From NCBI GenBank assembly GCA_027020915.1, contig JALUVF010000084.1, positions 1 through 44,794 on the forward strand: a stretch of 44,794 nt of DNA. Reading direction: 5' to 3'. The notes under the pieces were generated by a model. That model had not been told where the DNA came from and ran no database searches. It saw only the letters and a program-made list of their open reading frames with translations. Of the stretch, positions 41,784-44,794 are shown piece after piece (the first letter of the stretch is position 1; every line of letters starts with the position of its first letter). A program made the translations under genes and the position numbers. The stretch is from a bacterium. Its GTDB lineage: Bacteria > Thermosulfidibacterota > Thermosulfidibacteria > Thermosulfidibacterales > B14-G1.

Positions 41784-44510
41784 CTAGCTCTGGGCTTCCT
41801 CGAACTCGAAACCCTTGGAGAACAGGCTGACACAGGCATCGGAAACCTGGGGATCGTAGGTTCTCCCTCTGTTTTCTTCTATTTCTTCCAGGGCTCTCTC
41901 GATCCCTAGGGCAGGCCTGTAGGGCCGGTGAGAGGACATGGCCTCCACCACATCGGCAACGGCTATGATCCTGGCTTCAATGATCACATCGTCACCTTTC
42001 AACCCTTCTGGGTAGCCGGATCCATCGAGTCTCTCATGGTGCTGAAGAACCATCTCGGCTATCGGCCATGGAAAGTCGGTGTCTTTCAGGATGTTGTATC
42101 CTTCCAACGAGTGCTGCCTGATGAGGGCGAACTCAAAATCGCTGAGGCGGCCGGGTTTCACCAGGATCTCCGAGGGGATGGAGATCTTTCCAAGGTCGTG
42201 TATCAGGGCGCCGATGTATATGCCGTGGACAAGGTCCTCATGGAGACTCATCTCCAGGGCGATGGCCCTGGCCAACTCCGCTACCCTCCTTTGATGGCCT
42301 GCTGTATAGGGATCCCTCTTGTCAATGGCCGAGGCCAAGGCAAAGACGGTACCTTCCAGAGCAGTGCGCACCTTTCTGTCAGACTCTCTAATCTTGGTGA
42401 CATCCCTGATGATGAGGGTCCGATAGCTGGTTTCAGGGGCCAACTCCACGGGGTAGCATTTCACCTCGAATATCCTTCCCTTGGGCCCCCTGACTTCCCG
42501 CCATGCCTTTAAGGCAGATGGTCTCAATAGCTCGTCTATGGGGATGTCCCCCAGTTTTTCCAGCTTGTCCCCGGGGCCGATGCCTTCCAGGACTCCAAGG
42601 TATTGCCCGGCTGTCGGGTTGCAAAGGACTACATACTTTTCTTCATTCAGTAGCACGATCCCTTCTGGTAGGGTTTCCACGAGGGTCTGGAAGCGCTGTT
42701 CCTGGGTGGCCAGGAAATCCCTGAGTCGTTGTACCGCCACTGATGCCTGGCTCACCACGGTGTTTAGGAGTTCCACGTGGCCTTGGGAGAAGGCTCCCTC
42801 CCTTTCCGATCCAATGAGGAGCACCCCCCTGGTTCTGCTCTCGGGTCTCCTGGGCAAGGAGACATGAAAGGAAGAGGCCAGGCGTTTAAGAGGGGCGGAG
42901 GATCTGGTCTCAAGCTCCCGGACTTGGAGGGTGATCTTTCTGTTTGAAGGCTTTTCCGGAAAGGCTCTCAGCAGTTTCTCTTTTATCTCTTGCAGGACCT
43001 CCTGGGACAGGGGCTGGGTGGGGTAGATGGCCAGGTCTATCACCTGATCCGTTGCCAGCAAGGTGGCTGCTACGTCGAAATTCATGACATTCCGGAGCCG
43101 GCTTATGACGAGGCGAAAGAGCTCGTCGTAGTTCAGGGTGTAACCGAACTTCTTGGTCACCTCGTGGAGGGTTTGGATCTCATAGGTTCGCCGGCGGACA
43201 CGCTCTTCCAGGGTGACGTTGAGCTCCACCAGCTTTTTCTCGTAGTGCTGGGCCCTTATAACGGAAGAGAAAGTGGGGAAGAGCTCTTCTAACACTTCCC
43301 TTTGCCTTTCGTTCAATGGGTTTGCCCGGCTGCCTATCAACCCCAGGAGCATCTTTTTGCTTTCTATCTGGAAGGGGAAGATGAAGGCGGATCGGAAGCC
43401 GTGTTTTGCCACCAGGTCAGCCGCAGGCCCGGGGAGCTGGCTGATGTCGGGAACATAGACGGGCCTTTCTTCTTCGATTGCCTTCTTGAAGCTCGATTGC
43501 AACCTGATGGGTGTTGAAAAAGCTTTGTAGGCTTCCTGGGCCAGGGCGTTGACCCTTTCTCTGAAACCCTTGCGAGTCCACTGGGGTGCGAACTTCATCT
43601 CCTCCCCTGTGATGGTCCAGAGAAGTATGGCGTCTATGGGAAGGTGTTCCCCCAGGAGCTGGTAGGCTTTTCCCAGGGCCTCCCCGGGATTCCGTCGCGA
43701 GAGTACCCGGTGGACTTTGTGAACCAGTGCCTCCAGCTTTCTCTCTTCCATCTCTTCTGTGACGTCGGTGACCACTCCCGTGAGGGCTTCCAGTTCTCCT
43801 TGAAACCTGTGCTCCCCTTTCACCTGGTCCCGGAGGTAGACCCAGCTTCCGTCCTTTCGCCGGAAGCGGTATTCGAGGATCACCGCCTCTTTTCCTGAAA
43901 ATAGGGACAGGAGCTCCCGGATAACCTTGGGTCTGTCTTTGGGGTGGATGCTGGAATGCCAGAGATCTGGTGTATTTTTGAACTCTTCCAGGGTGTAGCC
44001 CAGTAGGTCTTCCAGGGGACCGTGGATTTCCAGTCCCTGGAGGGTGGGAGGCCTGATCCTGCCCCTGGAGGAGATGAGTTCTTTTGGCAGGATGTATCGC
44101 CACATTACGGCTCGAGTCTGGGAGAGAATGTCGCCGAGGCTTTTGCCCAGCTCTGCGGCTTGCCGAATCTTTTCAGCAATGGCATCCATCACCTCTCTGG
44201 GAGAGACCTGGCCCAGTAGTTTCCCATCCTCGACCACCAGGCCCATGGGAGCAGTGGCGCAGGCCAAAACTTCTGCGGCTTCCGCCAAGGAGAGGGTTGG
44301 AGAAAGTATTGGTGGATCTACCAGGGGCAGATCCACTACCAGGCGGGTGCTGGGATAGCTCACGGCCATCTGGGGAAGGAGGAGGCGCCAACGGCCACCC
44401 CAGAATAGGGCTACAGGGTGACCCTGGGCAAGGTCTTCCTGGACCTCTCTCAGGGTGGTCTTCTCGTGGCAGGTCTTCACCGGCTTGATGAGTTCTGCGA
44501 CTACCACCAT
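41784..44510 (-). CDS. CBS-PAS-GAF-GAF-PAS-HD-GYP c-di-GMP phosphodiesterase-type sensor
   Basis: A 908-aa cytoplasmic multidomain regulator. In order: CBS-like pair (residues 1-120; VSPREVMDAI), PAS/PAC (about 160-260; RRKDGSWVYLRDQV), GAF (about 265-425), a coiled-coil link (LEERVRRRTYEIQ), a second GAF (about 450-600), PAS (about 610-715; VETLPEGIVLLNEEKYVVLCN) and HD-GYP (about 715-905). Catalytic motifs are intact: HDLGK near 773, QHHERLDGSGYP near 825-835, and AVADVVEAM. HD-GYP domains hydrolyse cyclic di-GMP, which controls biofilm and surface structures. It converges on the nanowire-type operon but is on the other strand. Confidence 0.88.
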   Translation of the reverse strand: MVVVAELIKPVKTCHEKTTLREVQEDLAQGHPVALFWGGRWRLLLPQMAVSYPSTRLVVDLPLVDPPILSPTLSLAEAAEVLACATAPMGLVVEDGKLLGQVSPREVMDAIAEKIRQAAELGKSLGDILSQTRAVMWRYILPKELISSRGRIRPPTLQGLEIHGPLEDLLGYTLEEFKNTPDLWHSSIHPKDRPKVIRELLSLFSGKEAVILEYRFRRKDGSWVYLRDQVKGEHRFQGELEALTGVVTDVTEEMEERKLEALVHKVHRVLSRRNPGEALGKAYQLLGEHLPIDAILLWTITGEEMKFAPQWTRKGFRERVNALAQEAYKAFSTPIRLQSSFKKAIEEERPVYVPDISQLPGPAADLVAKHGFRSAFIFPFQIESKKMLLGLIGSRANPLNERQREVLEELFPTFSSVIRAQHYEKKLVELNVTLEERVRRRTYEIQTLHEVTKKFGYTLNYDELFRLVISRLRNVMNFDVAATLLATDQVIDLAIYPTQPLSQEVLQEIKEKLLRAFPEKPSNRKITLQVRELETRSSAPLKRLASSFHVSLPRRPESRTRGVLLIGSEREGAFSQGHVELLNTVVSQASVAVQRLRDFLATQEQRFQTLVETLPEGIVLLNEEKYVVLCNPTAGQYLGVLEGIGPGDKLEKLGDIPIDELLRPSALKAWREVRGPKGRIFEVKCYPVELAPETSYRTLIIRDVTKIRESDRKVRTALEGTVFALASAIDKRDPYTAGHQRRVAELARAIALEMSLHEDLVHGIYIGALIHDLGKISIPSEILVKPGRLSDFEFALIRQHSLEGYNILKDTDFPWPIAEMVLQHHERLDGSGYPEGLKGDDVIIEARIIAVADVVEAMSSHRPYRPALGIERALEEIEENRGRTYDPQVSDACVSLFSKGFEFEEAQS

Positions 44511-44527
44511 GCCTCCTTTCCCTTTCG

Positions 44528-44794
44528 TTACTCTCCCAGCTTCTCTTCAATCTCTATCTCAATGTCCAAGGTTACGTGGAGGGACTCTGTTTCATCCATG
44601 AGGTCGCCGGAGTGGCGAAGCAGCAGGGAGATGAACTCATCCTCTGGCAGTTTTTTAAGGTCTGCTTTCCTCACTATCAGCGCTTCTATCACGGGGTGTT
44701 TCACTGCGACTGTTTCATAAATCCCGGGGGTCATGTCCTCCAGGGCTCTGGAGAGGGCTATGGCGCCAACGGGGGCTCGCTTTCCAACCACCAA
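44528..44794 (-). CDS. Unknown protein, partial at window edge
   Basis: An 88-codon reading frame open to the right edge, ending 17 nt before the HD-GYP gene with which it is probably co-transcribed. It has no motif I recognise: a mixed region (AIALSRALEDMTPGIYETVAVKHPVIEALIV) and an acidic tail (LHVTLDIEIEIEEKLG). The first codon in view is TTG, but the true start may lie outside. Confidence 0.55.
   Translation of the reverse strand: MVVGKRAPVGAIALSRALEDMTPGIYETVAVKHPVIEALIVRKADLKKLPEDEFISLLLRHSGDLMDETESLHVTLDIEIEIEEKLGE

Noticed and set aside
1-44794. tRNA, rRNA, insertion sequences, prophage or attachment sites
   Set aside because: No tRNA-like cloverleaf, rRNA stretch, transposase or integrase reading frame, or flanking terminal repeats were recognised.

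Overview
The window is a gene-dense, GC-rich bacterial chromosome segment with almost no spacing between genes and no rRNA, tRNA, CRISPR array or insertion sequence that I could find. The gene content (LapB, PilC, PilW-like lipoprotein, RodZ, GlnE, LPS-type glycosyltransferases, an MtrA/MtrB-type porin-cytochrome pair and many lipoprotein and outer-membrane multiheme cytochromes) points to a Gram-negative metal-reducing or syntrophic bacterium of the Desulfobacterota / Thermodesulfobacteria kind. That placement is inference from gene content only. By eye the cytochromes carry 117 c-type heme motifs (112 CXXCH plus 5 with longer spacers), and one more CXXCH lies inside a beta-barrel.

Layout. 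(1) 2-6541: housekeeping and envelope operon on + (lapB end, pilC, TauE-like permease, NifU-like Fe-S protein, DppC-like permease, PilW-like TPR lipoprotein, radical SAM enzyme, rodZ). (2) 6542-10291: leader with a 16-bp palindrome, a decaheme lipoprotein (MtrA/DmsE type) and its MtrB/PioB-type barrel, which is interrupted by an in-frame TGA near its 3' end; then a strong terminator. (3) 10336-17189: divergent malate/lactate dehydrogenase-like protein, glnE, two glycosyltransferases and a sugar-kinase-like protein, chained by 4-8 nt overlaps or very short gaps. (4) 17368-19128: two paralogous 12-heme cytochromes and a terminator. (5) 19245-22140: divergent NHL-propeller protein (-) and TMTC-like membrane glycosyltransferase with TPRs (+). 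(6) 22210-26875 (-): tandem array of four OmcS-like cytochromes. (7) 27278-41739 (+): one continuous 13-gene operon: large beta-barrel with a discoidin-like insert, three CsgG-like proteins, a SurA-like prolyl isomerase, 26-heme and 16-heme cytochromes, NHL propeller, a fifth OmcS-like cytochrome, an MNT nucleotidyltransferase, a 34-aa small ORF, an 8-heme cytochrome and a DUF4382/YVTN-propeller protein. (8) 41784-44794 (-): CBS-PAS-GAF-GAF-PAS-HD-GYP protein and a partial gene.

How it may work together. The five OmcS-like proteins share with Geobacter OmcS, the subunit of conductive cytochrome filaments, the first and last heme contexts, the GHN and LRHP motifs and the C-H-G/T-D-x-H heme. 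They stand beside a putative outer-membrane export and assembly set (barrel, CsgG-like lipoproteins, prolyl isomerase) and periplasmic multiheme relays. I therefore read 22210-41739 as a candidate biogenesis and export locus for extracellular cytochrome nanowires, divergently expressed around an 18-bp-arm palindrome at 27013-27052. The core ATTAG-N6-CTAAT of that palindrome recurs upstream of the decaheme conduit at 6704-6719, suggesting one regulator for both loci. The propellers, the TMTC-like glycosyltransferase and the c-di-GMP phosphodiesterase are plausible accessory and control parts. All of these functional links are inferences from sequence and gene order.
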